Shown: in pieces, positions 21,555 through 30,216 of the stretch | Layout of the letters: every line of letters starts with the position of its first letter | Numbering within the stretch: the first letter of the stretch is position 1 | Program-made: the position numbers and the translations under genes | Assembly: GCA_964504645.1 (NCBI GenBank) | Contig: CAZDGB010000002.1 | Location: 1 to 64,000, forward strand | From: CAZDGB01 sp964504645 | GTDB taxonomy: Bacteria > Planctomycetota > Planctomycetia > Planctomycetales > Planctomycetaceae | Length of the DNA stretch: 64,000 nucleotides | Reading direction: 5' to 3' | The notes under the pieces: model-generated | The model's input: the letters and a program-made list of their open reading frames with translations, nothing else | Told to the model about the DNA's origin: nothing | Database searches by the model: none

Positions 21555-22508
21555 ATGCGCCTCGGCCCGCTGTCCATTCCGCACCCCGTCACGCTCGCCC
21601 CCATGGAAGAGCACACCAGCCTGCCGTTTCGCGGGTTGTGCAAGCGGCACGGGGCGAGCCTGGTGTGCAGCGAGCGGATTGACGCCGTCGATGTCGCCAA
21701 ACGGGACAAGCGGGCGCTCAAGCTCTTGTCGACGAGTTCCAACGAGCGGCCGGCGGCGGGGCAGATCAGCGGCCGCGATGCCGCCGTGATGGCCGAAGCC
21801 GCGAAAATCGTCGAGCAGCAGGGATTCTCGATCGTCGATCTGAACTTCGAGTGCCCGATCAAACGGCTGTGCAACCGCGGCGAGGGCGGGGCGTTGATGG
21901 CGGACCCGGAGGCGATCGCGCGGATCGCGGAAGCCGTTGTGAAGGCGGTATCGATTCCGGTGACGCTCAAGATTCGTTCGGGGCCGAATGCCGCGTGCGA
22001 AACCGCAAGCGACGTGGCTCGATTGGCGGAAAAAGTGGGAGTCGCGGCGGTGGATGTGCATGCGCGGTCGGTGGCGCAGGCATACGTCGGGCCTGCGGAT
22101 TGGGCGGTGGTCGCCCGCGTCAAAGCGGTAGTGTCGATCCCCGTGATGGGGAGCGGCAGCATTCGCGAAGCCGGCGACGTGCTGCGATTCCTGAAGGAAA
22201 CGACTGCCGACGCCGTCGCCGTCGGCCGCGGCTGCCTCGGCAACCCGTGGATTTTTTCACAGGCGCGGTCTCTGCTGAACGGCGTCGCTTTGCCGCCACC
22301 GACGCCCGCCGAGCGCGGCCGGGCCGTGCTGCAACTCGTCGAGGACGAGTTCAGTTTCTACGGCAACTATCTGGGATTGAAACGCTTGCCGCGCACGGCG
22401 TGCTATTTCGCGAAATTCCTGCCGGACTTCACGGAGTTCAAGGACGAGGTGCATGCGGTGCGGAATCTAAACGAGTTTCGGCATCTGGTTCGTACGTGGT
22501 TCCGGTGA
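21555..22508 (+). CDS. tRNA-dihydrouridine synthase family protein
   Basis: This 317-residue FMN-dependent TIM-barrel enzyme reduces uridine to dihydrouridine in the tRNA D-loop. It opens MRLGPLSIPHPVTLAPMEEHT, the flavin-binding start of the family. DLNFECPIKR carries the catalytic Cys at residue 100. LKIRSGPN, DVHARSVAQAYVGPADW, IPVMGSGSIREAGD and AVAVGRGCLGNPWIF follow in the expected order. The helical tRNA-binding domain is at residues about 245-317. The closest subgroup is DusB-like, but I do not fix the specificity. Start ATG 21555. It is followed within 7 bases by the left repeat of the four-helix-protein element. Confidence 0.92.
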   Translation: MRLGPLSIPHPVTLAPMEEHTSLPFRGLCKRHGASLVCSERIDAVDVAKRDKRALKLLSTSSNERPAAGQISGRDAAVMAEAAKIVEQQGFSIVDLNFECPIKRLCNRGEGGALMADPEAIARIAEAVVKAVSIPVTLKIRSGPNAACETASDVARLAEKVGVAAVDVHARSVAQAYVGPADWAVVARVKAVVSIPVMGSGSIREAGDVLRFLKETTADAVAVGRGCLGNPWIFSQARSLLNGVALPPPTPAERGRAVLQLVEDEFSFYGNYLGLKRLPRTACYFAKFLPDFTEFKDEVHAVRNLNEFRHLVRTWFR

Positions 22509-22514
22509 GAGGAA

Positions 22515-23011
22515 AGTGATTAGATTTTAGCTGTTAGTTATTAGTCGAAGCCAAGAGCAGCAAATGTTTCTCTACTCGGAGAATTTCCATGCAAAACTTT
22601 CAAGAGCTAAAAGTTTGGCAAAAAGCGCACGAGTTCACACTCGCTGTTTATCAATCGACACGCCGATTTCCCGCCGACGAGCGATTTGGGCTGACATCCC
22701 AGATTCGCAGAGCGGCTTCTTCGATCGGCGCAAATCTTGCCGAGGGATGCGGCCGCAAAACACGGAATGATCTGTTACGATTCGTCCACATCGCCGGAGG
22801 TTCAGCAAGTGAATGCGAAAACCATCTATTATTGGCCCGCGACTTGGAGTTTTTAGCTCAGGATGACTATGGGAAACTCAATGCGGCACTCACTGAAACC
22901 AAAAGAATGCTACAAGGCTTCGAATCTGCTGTTCGTCGCCGAGCCAACGACTCATGACATATTGGCATTTCATTTTCCTCACTAAATACTGATAGCTAAC
23001 ATCTAATGACT
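22515..23011. repeat. putative element: four-helix-protein gene between imperfect inverted repeats
   Basis: The left arm 22515-22545 (agtgattagattttagctgt...) and the right arm 22981-23011 (...gatagctaacatctaatgac) are reverse complements at about 25 of 31 positions. Between them lies one gene for an S23/IVS-type four-helix protein. Such genes are known inside 23S rRNA intervening sequences whose ends pair. Here no rRNA is present, and the right arm contains the ATG (23006) of the radical SAM gene. Whether the unit is mobile is inference. Confidence 0.55.
22589..22957 (+). CDS. four-helix-bundle protein (S23 / 23S rRNA intervening-sequence type)
   Basis: This 122-residue protein of the TIGR02436 / S23 family forms a pentameric four-helix bundle with a basic surface in studied relatives. 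The sequence has the full signature: FQELKVWQKAHEFTLAVYQ, FPADERFGLTSQIRRAASSI, ANLAEGCGRKTRNDLLRF and ASECENHLLLARDL. The start ATG 22589 has ggag 8 bases upstream. The molecular role is unknown; members occur in 23S rRNA intervening sequences and, as relatives, with diversity-generating retroelements. No reverse transcriptase is visible here. Base composition of the flanks is more AT-rich than the neighbours, suggesting recent arrival. Confidence 0.92.
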   Translation: MQNFQELKVWQKAHEFTLAVYQSTRRFPADERFGLTSQIRRAASSIGANLAEGCGRKTRNDLLRFVHIAGGSASECENHLLLARDLEFLAQDDYGKLNAALTETKRMLQGFESAVRRRANDS

Positions 23012-24682
23012 ATTCTTCTCGCCACTCTGAACGCGCGCTATCACCACTGCGCGTTCGGGCTGCGCTATTTGCTGGCGAACATGGGGGAGTTGCGGCCGCA
23101 GACGCAGTTGGTGGAATTCACCATCCAGCAGCCGACGCTGGAGATCGTTGCCGAGATTCTGAGCCAGGAGCCGCGGATTGTCGGATTCGGCGTTTACATC
23201 TGGAACGTGACCGAGACGACGCGGGTGATTGCCGATCTGAAGCGGCTGCGGCCGGAGATTGTGGTGGTGGTCGGCGGACCAGAGGTCAGCTTTGAAGTTG
23301 AGGAGCAGGAGATCTGCCGGCTGGCGGATTATGTGATCACGGGCGAAGCGGATCTGGCGTTTGCGGAACTGTGCCGGGAATTGTTAGTTCATGGTTTTCC
23401 GAGCGGGGGGCGTGAGCCCCCTGAAAGCGGCGTCAATGACAACTTGGCATCGAGTGAAGTGGCTCGCAAATTCAGGGGGCTTACGCCCCCCGCTCGGGTG
23501 ATCGCGGCGCCATTACCCGATCTCCACCAGCTCGCGTTGCCGTACGATCTGTATTCTGATGAAGACCTGGCCCATCGCGTGATCTACGTCGAAGCGTCGC
23601 GCGGGTGTCCGTTTACGTGCGAGTTCTGTCTGTCGGCGCTCGACTTTCCGGTGCGGCAGTTTCCGCTGGAAAAATTCCTCGCGGCGCTGCAGCGGCTGCT
23701 CGAGCGCGGGGCACGGCAATTCAAGTTCGTCGACCGGACATTCAATCTCAACCTGAAAGTCAGCCGGGCGATTCTCGAATTCTTTCTCGCCCGCTGCGAG
23801 CCGGGACTCTTTCTCCACTTTGAGATGATCCCGGACCGATTGCCCGACGCCCTCAAAGAACTAATCGTGCAGTTTCCCGCCGGGGCGCTGCAGTTCGAGA
23901 TCGGCATCCAGACGTTCAACGAGCAGGTCGGCGAACTGATCCGCCGCAAGCAGGACAATCGACTCGCCGAGGAAAATCTGCGCTGGCTGCGGGAAGAAAC
24001 CGCCGTGCATCTGCACACGGACCTCATCGTCGGCTTGCCGGGGGAATCGCTGGAAAGTTTTGCGGCGGGATTCGACCGGCTGCTCGCGCTCCACCCGCAG
24101 GAGATTCAGGTCGGCATCCTGAAACGGCTGCGCGGCACGCCGATCGTCCGGCACGACGCCGCGTGGGGCATGGTCTACAGCCCGCATCCGCCGTATGAAG
24201 TGCTGGAAACGAAATTACTCGACTTCGCCACGCTGCAGGAACTGCGGCGGTTCGCCAAGACATGGGACCTCGTGGCGAACAGCGGGAACTTTGTCGAGAC
24301 GCTGGGGTGGATCGTCGGGAAAGCCGCGGATGGCATCCGCGGTCTTCGAAGCGACGTCGATCCAGCAAAACCCGCGGTTACCAACCGCGGCTTTGCCGAG
24401 TTCCGCCGGTTCAGCGCGTGGTTGTTCGAGCAGACCGGGCAGACGCACGGCATTTCGCTGTCGCGGCTGGTGGAACTGGTGTTCCGCTATCTGACGGAAG
24501 GGAAGGGCATCACTCCGGAGGAAATCGCACCGGTATTGCTGCGCGATTATCGCCGCGGCGGGCGGAGCGACATGCCGAATTGTCTGCGGAATTGGCTTTC
24601 CAACAGTGCCGATTTGCGAACGGCGGCTGGTTCAACCGCGTTGCCGGCGCGACAAAGTCGCCATCGTGGAGAACGAGATTAG
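23006..24682 (+). CDS. B12-binding radical SAM protein (DUF4080-type) with repeat-derived insertions
   Basis: This 558-residue protein has an N-terminal cobalamin-binding Rossmann domain (ILLATLNARYHH, IVGFGVYIWNV, VVVVGGPEVSFE). A radical SAM domain follows with RGCPFTCEFC (Cys 201, 205, 208) for the 4Fe-4S cluster, then FEIGIQTFNEQVGELIRR and DLIVGLPGESLESF. The C-terminal part (GQTHGISLSRLVELVF) fits the DUF4080 region. The reaction is unknown. Two stretches do not look like protein of this family: residues about 132-164 (PSGGREPPESG ... GLTPPAR) and about 438-465 (KAADGIRGLRS ... AVTNRGF). They are translated from two different dispersed palindromic repeats and keep the frame. The C-terminal 30 residues are also low-complexity. 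Confidence 0.85.
   Translation: MTILLATLNARYHHCAFGLRYLLANMGELRPQTQLVEFTIQQPTLEIVAEILSQEPRIVGFGVYIWNVTETTRVIADLKRLRPEIVVVVGGPEVSFEVEEQEICRLADYVITGEADLAFAELCRELLVHGFPSGGREPPESGVNDNLASSEVARKFRGLTPPARVIAAPLPDLHQLALPYDLYSDEDLAHRVIYVEASRGCPFTCEFCLSALDFPVRQFPLEKFLAALQRLLERGARQFKFVDRTFNLNLKVSRAILEFFLARCEPGLFLHFEMIPDRLPDALKELIVQFPAGALQFEIGIQTFNEQVGELIRRKQDNRLAEENLRWLREETAVHLHTDLIVGLPGESLESFAAGFDRLLALHPQEIQVGILKRLRGTPIVRHDAAWGMVYSPHPPYEVLETKLLDFATLQELRRFAKTWDLVANSGNFVETLGWIVGKAADGIRGLRSDVDPAKPAVTNRGFAEFRRFSAWLFEQTGQTHGISLSRLVELVFRYLTEGKGITPEEIAPVLLRDYRRGGRSDMPNCLRNWLSNSADLRTAAGSTALPARQSRHRGERD
23401..23495. repeat. GAGCGGGGGGCGT element inside the radical SAM gene
   Basis: Left arm 23401-23424 (gagcggggggcgtgagcccc...) and right arm 23472-23495 (tcagggggcttacgcccccc...) match as reverse complements at 23 of 24 positions, with a 47-base loop. 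Other copies are at 49085-49163 and, decayed, at 30135-30211. Here it is in frame and is read as protein. Confidence 0.9.
24320..24395. repeat. bipartite GCCGCGG element inside the radical SAM gene
   Basis: The halves aaagccgcggatggcatccg... and ...ggttaccaaccgcggctttg match the intergenic copies at 10983, 36197 and 38489, in the opposite half order to the first. It is in frame with the coding sequence and adds about 25 residues. Confidence 0.9.
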
Positions 24683-24799
24683 TTGACTTCGGACATCGGC
24701 AAAATCTGCCGGTATCCCTCGCCAACGGCAGAAATTGCCATAGTCGCCACTCCGTCCTTCCGCTATAAGACGCTTCGCACTTGAGACGGGGGCAGCGAC

Positions 24800-25402
24800 A
24801 TGAAACGCTCACACACGGTGGTCTGGATCGGCGCACTATTTGTCGTTTGCGGCTGCGCTTCCGGCCCGCACACGACGGCCGGCGCTGGTCTGGGCACGGG
24901 ACTCGGCGCCGTGACCGGTGCGGTCATCGGCAGCCAGACGGGCGACGCAGCGAGCGGCGCCGCGATCGGAGCCGTCACCGGCGCCCTGGCAGGCGGACTC
25001 GTCGGCAACGCCGCCGATGCCCGCGACGAGCGGGATGCCGCCTACGCTCAGCTTCACCACGAACGAGCCCTCCATCAGCCGCAGGCGCTGACCAACGCGG
25101 ATCTGGTGATGATGGCCCAAAGCGGCGTCGGCGATGACGTGATTATCAACTCCGTCAACACGCGCGGCGGCCGCTTTGACCTCAGCCCCGGCGCTATCAT
25201 CCAGTTGAAAAACAGCCGCGTGAGCGACCGCGTCCTGCTCGCCATTCAATCGGCCCAAGGCGCGACGCCTCCCACGTTTGTTCCGGCCGCGCCGGCCTAC
25301 GTCGCGCAGCCGGTCGTCGTCGTTCCGCCGCGCCCCGCGCTGCAGTTCGGCGTACTGGTCGGTTCGCGGCCACGGTGGCATGGACCGCGGCCTGGCTGGT
25401 GA
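24800..25402 (+). CDS. glycine-zipper lipoprotein
   Basis: This 200-residue outer-envelope lipoprotein has a signal ending in VVCGC, with lipid-modified Cys 19. Residues about 25-72 are a glycine zipper (GLGTGLGAVTGAVIGS, GAAIGAVTGALAGG), two helices that commonly pack in or on membranes. The middle (ALTNADLVMMAQSGVGDDVIINSV) is a small helical domain seen behind glycine zippers in planctomycetes. The tail is Pro/Val-rich. The start is ATG 24800. Function is unknown; structural membrane or stress roles are suggested for zipper proteins generally. Confidence 0.75.
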   Translation: MKRSHTVVWIGALFVVCGCASGPHTTAGAGLGTGLGAVTGAVIGSQTGDAASGAAIGAVTGALAGGLVGNAADARDERDAAYAQLHHERALHQPQALTNADLVMMAQSGVGDDVIINSVNTRGGRFDLSPGAIIQLKNSRVSDRVLLAIQSAQGATPPTFVPAAPAYVAQPVVVVPPRPALQFGVLVGSRPRWHGPRPGW

Positions 25403-25408
25403 TAAAAA

Positions 25409-25434
25409 GGCCCAGGGATGCGATCCCTGGGCTT
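25409..25434. repeat. CCCAGGGAT hairpin, third copy, between convergent genes
   Basis: Arms gcccagggat and atccctgggc pair perfectly around a 2-base loop. It sits between the stop codons of two convergent genes (25402 and 25440), so a bidirectional terminator role is likely. Confidence 0.75.
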
Positions 25435-25439
25435 CCCAG

Positions 25440-27767
25440 TCACTTCACGAGATAGTTCTTCCCGCGGAATTGCACAAGCAGTTCGTCATCGGGCTGCTGC
25501 TGGGCGAGGATCTGATTCTCCGCCGCGGTATTGTCTTTCACCAGCTCGAAATACTTCTCTGAGAACCGTTCGACGATCTCGATCTGGTCTTTATCCTTTT
25601 CGAGATCGAGGCTGGCGGTCTCCGGCGTGACGACGATCTGTTTCGCGTTCTGGCCATCGGCTTTGCTTCCCGCTGGGCCGTACACGCCGCCGCTGAACTT
25701 GCGGGAATACAACGCCTTGTTGCCGGCCTGGCGCACATTGCCAAAAGTGACTTCGCGGTCACTGTCGATGTCGCGGTAGGCGGCTCCGCCCGGCTTTCCC
25801 GCGGCAGCAGGACTGCTGACGGACAGGGGGGCGTTCGCCTTCTGTAAGAAGCCTTTGCCTGTCCGCTGGGCGACGCCGGCTCGGCCTTCGGCCTCGTTCA
25901 ATCGCGACAGGCTTTCATCGGCCCGGCGGAAATTCTCCCGCGACGCCAACGGCCGGGCCGTTTCGTCGGCGAGGAACGAGGTGTACGGCGTCAGGATGCC
26001 GTGCTTCGTCGAGAGTTCGACGAGTTCCTTCACGAGTTCCTCATTCTTGCCGTGGAGATCGAGGTCGTCAATAATCTCACCGATCCGGCGCATCGCCCAG
26101 AGTTTTTCCACGAAGCCGTAGGATTCGTCGTTGCTCTTGGCGATGAAGTTCGCCGGGAAATCGTACTGCTGCGACTGGCCGGCGACGTGGCCTTTGACGG
26201 TGACTTTCGCCGCGCCCGACTTGCGGTAGCGGCCGACCAGGACGAGTTGCTCGCCTTCGAACAGGTCGTAAATGTCCTTGGGATAGACGCGTGTCACGGG
26301 CGGGCCGTCTTCGGGTTTGAGGCCGTCGAATTCGAAGTTGACGGCGACGTCGGTCATCACGGGCGAACTGATGCGATTGTAGACCTTGCTGACGTGGATC
26401 TCGATGTCCTCATCGGGCCGGACGTATTCGCTTTGTCCGAAGTTGTCGCGCGAGAGGCGATCGAGTAAACGGCTGTTGACGTCGTAACCGACGCCGAAGT
26501 TCAAAAGCCGCGCCCGCACGCCGTTGGCCGTCTTCGCCGCGGCGGCGATCTTCGCCTCGTTCGTCTCGCCGACTGTGGGCAAACCGTCGGTCAGAAAGAT
26601 GACGTAGTTCGGCCGGCTGTTGTCCTTGAGTTGGGCGAGGGCCGTCGTCAGCGCGCCGTGGATGTTTGTGCCGCCGCCAGCGTAAAGGCTTTCCACGAAT
26701 CCTGTCGCCGCCTTGCGGGTTTCGTCGTTGTATTTTTCGAGTTCCGGCCGGAACGATTCGACGTTGCCGTCGTAGACGACGATGTTGAACAGATCGCCTT
26801 CGCGGAGATTTTCCAGGACGAACTTCAGCGCGGCCTTGGCCTGTTCGATCTTCTTGCCCGACATGCTGCCGGAGCGGTCGAGGACGAACAGCACCGTTTT
26901 CTTCGGCCGCTCGGCGTCGGCGGCCTTCACCTGCGGACTGGTCAGCAGCAGGAAGTAGCCGTCTTCGTTGTCTTTGGGTTTGTAGGTGAGAACACTCGTG
27001 CCAAGCTGGCCCTTGTCGACGTCGAAGAACACGCGGAAATCGGACGCGGGGACTTCATTCGTTCGCGTGTAGCTGACGACGGCGTGTTTCGCGTCGGGCC
27101 GCTTGATTTCAATGGCATGCGTCGGGCTGTAGACGTTCTTGATGTCGATGCCGCTCTCGATGTGGAGCTGGATGTCGACCTTCTCGACGGGATGCGACGT
27201 GTACTTCGCGGTGCCGAGCGGATAGACGAAATCGGTCAGTCCCTGGTCTTTGCGTAGCAACTGGTTGTAGTTGAGCGTGATCTTCCGCTCGGCTCCCGCG
27301 GGGACGGGGAAAACGTTCGTCTGAAACATCCCGGTGCCGATCCATTCGAGCAGTGCCGGATCGCGATTGGAGCGGACGATCGATTCATAGAACGCCCGCG
27401 CGTCTTTCGCGGGGAGCAGTTTGGCGGGGAACTCCTTGCCGTCAACGAGGAGCGTCAGTTTGTCGATCGCACCGTCGTAGGGCAGCGGGAAGACGAATTG
27501 CACTTCCATCTGCACGCTGCCGGTGTTCACGAACGACTGCGACACCTGCACGCGAGCGACCTGATCGACGATTTTCGCCTGGACGCCGAGTTCCTTGATT
27601 TTGTAACTGGCCACCGGCGTCGGCCGCGGGGGAGTGGGGGGATAGATAACGATCGGCCGCGGCAACGGCACCGGACGGTCGACAATCACCAAGACGCCTT
27701 GCGCGAAGGAAACTCCGGCTTGCAACGCGACGACCAAACCTAACGTCAATCCCAGCCAGCGTTTCAT
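25440..27767 (-). CDS. exported VIT and VWA domain protein
   Basis: This 775-residue exported protein starts at ATG 27767 behind ggaggag. Residues 1-23 form the signal peptide. A VIT (inter-alpha-trypsin inhibitor) domain follows at about residues 45-170 (VARVQVSQSFVNTGSVQMEVQF, LPAKDARAFYE). A von Willebrand A domain at about residues 290-460 has an intact metal site, DRSGSMSGKK, with TDGLPTVGETNE further on. The C-terminal 250 residues are helical and low-complexity, with TPYTSFLADET. Such proteins are thought to bind partners through the metal site, but no partner is known. It is followed upstream by a Spy-like gene in the same direction, and may be co-transcribed with it. Confidence 0.9.
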   Translation of the reverse strand: MKRWLGLTLGLVVALQAGVSFAQGVLVIVDRPVPLPRPIVIYPPTPPRPTPVASYKIKELGVQAKIVDQVARVQVSQSFVNTGSVQMEVQFVFPLPYDGAIDKLTLLVDGKEFPAKLLPAKDARAFYESIVRSNRDPALLEWIGTGMFQTNVFPVPAGAERKITLNYNQLLRKDQGLTDFVYPLGTAKYTSHPVEKVDIQLHIESGIDIKNVYSPTHAIEIKRPDAKHAVVSYTRTNEVPASDFRVFFDVDKGQLGTSVLTYKPKDNEDGYFLLLTSPQVKAADAERPKKTVLFVLDRSGSMSGKKIEQAKAALKFVLENLREGDLFNIVVYDGNVESFRPELEKYNDETRKAATGFVESLYAGGGTNIHGALTTALAQLKDNSRPNYVIFLTDGLPTVGETNEAKIAAAAKTANGVRARLLNFGVGYDVNSRLLDRLSRDNFGQSEYVRPDEDIEIHVSKVYNRISSPVMTDVAVNFEFDGLKPEDGPPVTRVYPKDIYDLFEGEQLVLVGRYRKSGAAKVTVKGHVAGQSQQYDFPANFIAKSNDESYGFVEKLWAMRRIGEIIDDLDLHGKNEELVKELVELSTKHGILTPYTSFLADETARPLASRENFRRADESLSRLNEAEGRAGVAQRTGKGFLQKANAPLSVSSPAAAGKPGGAAYRDIDSDREVTFGNVRQAGNKALYSRKFSGGVYGPAGSKADGQNAKQIVVTPETASLDLEKDKDQIEIVERFSEKYFELVKDNTAAENQILAQQQPDDELLVQFRGKNYLVK

Positions 27768-27876
27768 GATCTCCTCCCCGGAAAACAGCTTGGGCCGCTT
27801 CAGACCGCCTCTGGGAGGAGACGTTCGAAGCGGCCCAAAGTTCCAAATCAATAATCGAAACGCGTGAACTCGTCTA

Positions 27877-28629
27877 CTATTCCGCCGCCGGACGGCCGCC
27901 GCGACGGCCGCCGCCGGGGCCGCCGAATTGCCGTGCGGGGAACTCGAACTTCGCGCCTTTCAGGTTGTCGAAGGCGGTCTTTTGTTCCGGCGTGAGGACG
28001 GCCAGGATGTCGGCGTTGCGCTTCTCGCGGCGGGCCTGCATCTCTTCGCGGGACGGGCGCTCGCCGCCACCGGCGTTGTTTCCCCCACCGGGACCGCCGC
28101 GGCCGAACTGCGGGCGGCCTTCGGCGTTGAGCGTCTTGATCTTCTCTTTCTGATCGCTCGTCAGCTTGAGCTTGTCGGCGATTTCGGTGCGTTCCAGAGC
28201 CATCGTCCCTTCGCGCTGCACGCGGAGTTCATTGAGCCGCTTCCATTGGGCATCGGTCAGTGACGATTTGATTTTCTCTTCGGACTTTTTGGCGATCTCT
28301 TCGCCTTGCTTACGGAACTCGGCCATCCGCTTTTCCCGCTCTTCTTCGCTCAGGTTGCGGAACCCTTCACGATTGCCGCCCCCTTCGCCGCGCTGCGGGC
28401 GCAGTTCCTGCAAGGCGTCCGTCAACTTCTTAGCATCGGCTTCAGACAAGCCGAGTTCCTTCTGAACTTCGGGCATCGCGACGAGGCCGCCCACTCCGAA
28501 GCCGCCGAATCCACCGCCAAAGCCGCCCCGTCCGCGGCGACCGCCGCCTTCCGGCTGCGCCAGCGCGCTGGAAACCATCAAGGCCACGACTGCCGCGGCC
28601 AGCATCACCTGGAATTTCACCTTCAACAT
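27877..28629 (-). CDS. exported Spy/CpxP-like LTXXQ repeat protein
   Basis: This 250-residue periplasmic protein has a signal peptide (residues 1-24, ALA/QPEG) and a Gly/Arg-rich stretch (GGGRRGRGGFGGGFGG). Helical segments follow with the LTXXQ-like pattern: LTDAQWKRLNEL, LTSDQKEKIKTL and LTPEQKTAFDNLKG. This pattern marks Spy/CpxP-type helical proteins, which in other bacteria act as chaperones or metal sensors; the role here is unknown. The Gly-rich parts and Arg-rich tail are typical of planctomycete relatives. Start ATG 28629. It lies 30 bases from the PQQ-type gene upstream and likely shares its transcript. Confidence 0.7.
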   Translation of the reverse strand: MLKVKFQVMLAAAVVALMVSSALAQPEGGGRRGRGGFGGGFGGFGVGGLVAMPEVQKELGLSEADAKKLTDALQELRPQRGEGGGNREGFRNLSEEEREKRMAEFRKQGEEIAKKSEEKIKSSLTDAQWKRLNELRVQREGTMALERTEIADKLKLTSDQKEKIKTLNAEGRPQFGRGGPGGGNNAGGGERPSREEMQARREKRNADILAVLTPEQKTAFDNLKGAKFEFPARQFGGPGGGRRGGRPAAE

Positions 28630-28659
28630 GGTCGACTCCTGAAGAAAAGAGTGAGTTGC

Positions 28660-30003
28660 TTATTTCTGAGCCACGCAATACAGAAACCGATCCGAGCGCA
28701 GCCAGAGTTTTCCGTCCGACACCGCCGGTGTGCCGTTGAAGCGGCTCTCGTCCGACTCGAACCGATTCTGCGCCACCAGCTTGAACTCGGGCCCCGCCTC
28801 CCAGACGTGCGTCAATCCCGAACGCTGCACGAAGTAGACTTTGCCGTTCACCACGATGGGGGACGAATAGTCCTGACCACCGCCGCCCGCGCCGCCGCGA
28901 CCGCGGCCCGGACGCCCGCCGCCGGCCTCTTCGGCCACGTCCTGACCGGCGCTGAGCCGCTTCTGATAAACCTGCTGACCTGTCTTGGCATCGAGACATT
29001 GCGCGACGCCGCGGCTCACCGCGTACAACCGGCCTTCGTACAAGACCGGCGTACAGATGCGATTCTGCCCGCGGGCTTTCCAGACGACATGAGTATTCGT
29101 CACGTCCTTCTGGCCGCCGGCACGGATGGCGATCGCCTGGCCCGACCGGCCTTCGATGCCGTAGATGACGTCGCCGTCGGTGACGACGCTCGAACAGTAC
29201 GTGTTGTCCTGCAGCGCCTCGGCATACCAGCGCAGTTTGCCGGTCTTCGGATTGATGCCCCAGAATTCGTTCGGTACGCCGAGGACGATATCGACGTGGT
29301 CGCCGGAGCCGGCGAGAATCGGCGTGCCCCATGTGCTGCCGATGCCGCCCCCTTCGGCCTTCCAGACGACTTTCCCCGATTCCTGATCGAGAGCAACGAG
29401 CGCGCTGCTTTCTTCGCTGGCGTTCACGACGACGAGGTTGTCGTAGAGAATCGGACTGGCTCCCGAACCCCACTGCTGCGGGCCGGATTCATGGCCGACG
29501 TTCGTCTGCCACAGTTGGTTGCCGGCGAGGTCGTAGGCCAGCACGCCCGCTTTGCCGAAGAAGACGAAAAGCTTTTTGCCGTCGCTCACGGGGGTATTGC
29601 TGGCATAACCGTGCTCGCCGAGCATCCGACTGTAGGGATCTTCGTCGGGCGTACCATCGACGGTGGCGGTCCATTTCTTGTCGCCGGTCGCGACGTCATA
29701 CGCGACGACGTGCCGTTTCAAGTCCCGCAAACTTCCCTGTCGTTCGCCTTCGACGCCGTAACCGGAGTAGCAGGTCACGATGACCAGATCGCCGACGATG
29801 ATCGGGCTGGAGGCTCCCGCCCCGGGGAGTTCGACTTTCCAGGCGAGATTCTTGTCATCGCTCCATTCGGCGGGAATGTTTTTTTCTTGTGAAACGCCGC
29901 CGCCGTTCGGGCCGCGAAACCGCGTCCAGTCCTCCGCGCGGATGACATTCGCGGCGAAAGACGAGAGCACGAGCAGGGTGAGGAAAACTCGCGAATTGTG
30001 CAC
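28660..30003 (-). CDS. exported PQQ-type beta-propeller protein
   Basis: This 447-residue exported protein is built from repeated propeller blades with PQQ-like motifs (WTRFRGPNGGGVSQE, DVATGDKKWTATV, LDQESGKVVWKAEGG, INPKTGKLRWYAEAL, LDAKTGQQVYQK). I place the start at GTG 30003, which gives a normal signal peptide (residues 1-24, VIRA/ED); the open frame extends further but into repeat-like DNA. The residues that bind PQQ in dehydrogenases are not obvious, so it is more likely a scaffold or binding propeller than an enzyme. A Gly/Arg-rich insert (GGGRPGRGRGGAGGGG) precedes the last blades. Confidence 0.8.
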   Translation of the reverse strand: MHNSRVFLTLLVLSSFAANVIRAEDWTRFRGPNGGGVSQEKNIPAEWSDDKNLAWKVELPGAGASSPIIVGDLVIVTCYSGYGVEGERQGSLRDLKRHVVAYDVATGDKKWTATVDGTPDEDPYSRMLGEHGYASNTPVSDGKKLFVFFGKAGVLAYDLAGNQLWQTNVGHESGPQQWGSGASPILYDNLVVVNASEESSALVALDQESGKVVWKAEGGGIGSTWGTPILAGSGDHVDIVLGVPNEFWGINPKTGKLRWYAEALQDNTYCSSVVTDGDVIYGIEGRSGQAIAIRAGGQKDVTNTHVVWKARGQNRICTPVLYEGRLYAVSRGVAQCLDAKTGQQVYQKRLSAGQDVAEEAGGGRPGRGRGGAGGGGQDYSSPIVVNGKVYFVQRSGLTHVWEAGPEFKLVAQNRFESDESRFNGTPAVSDGKLWLRSDRFLYCVAQK

Positions 30004-30134
30004 GGGAATTTCCGCGGGGCAGGGAAGGAATGGCTTTTCGGAATCGCTGGCGCGCCCAGAAGTTGCCGTCCTGGAATCAAACCCCACCGGGAAATCGTGG
30101 TATCGGCAAAATTCGACGAAAAATGAGGGGCTTC

Positions 30135-30211
30135 CGAGGGGTGCGTGAGACCCTTGAAGCAGCGACATTGATCAAATCGCACCTCTTCAGGGGGGCTTAC
30201 ACCCCCGCTCG
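30135..30211. repeat. decayed GAGCGGGGGGCGT element
   Basis: Left arm cgaggggtgcgtgagaccct and right arm aggggggcttacacccccgc... are recognisably the family at 23401 and 49085, but arm pairing has several mismatches. It lies between the PQQ-type gene start and the DHDPS-like gene stop (30217), and so within the PQQ-type gene's promoter region. Confidence 0.7.
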
Positions 30212-30216
30212 GAAAA

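Noticed and set aside
22589..22957. accessory protein of a diversity-generating retroelement
   Set aside because: The fold is related, but no reverse transcriptase, template repeat or variable repeat is present nearby.
28660..30003. PQQ-dependent alcohol dehydrogenase
   Set aside because: Propeller repeats are present but the catalytic Asp, disulfide and calcium-site residues of quinoprotein dehydrogenases are not apparent, and no cytochrome c or partner is encoded.
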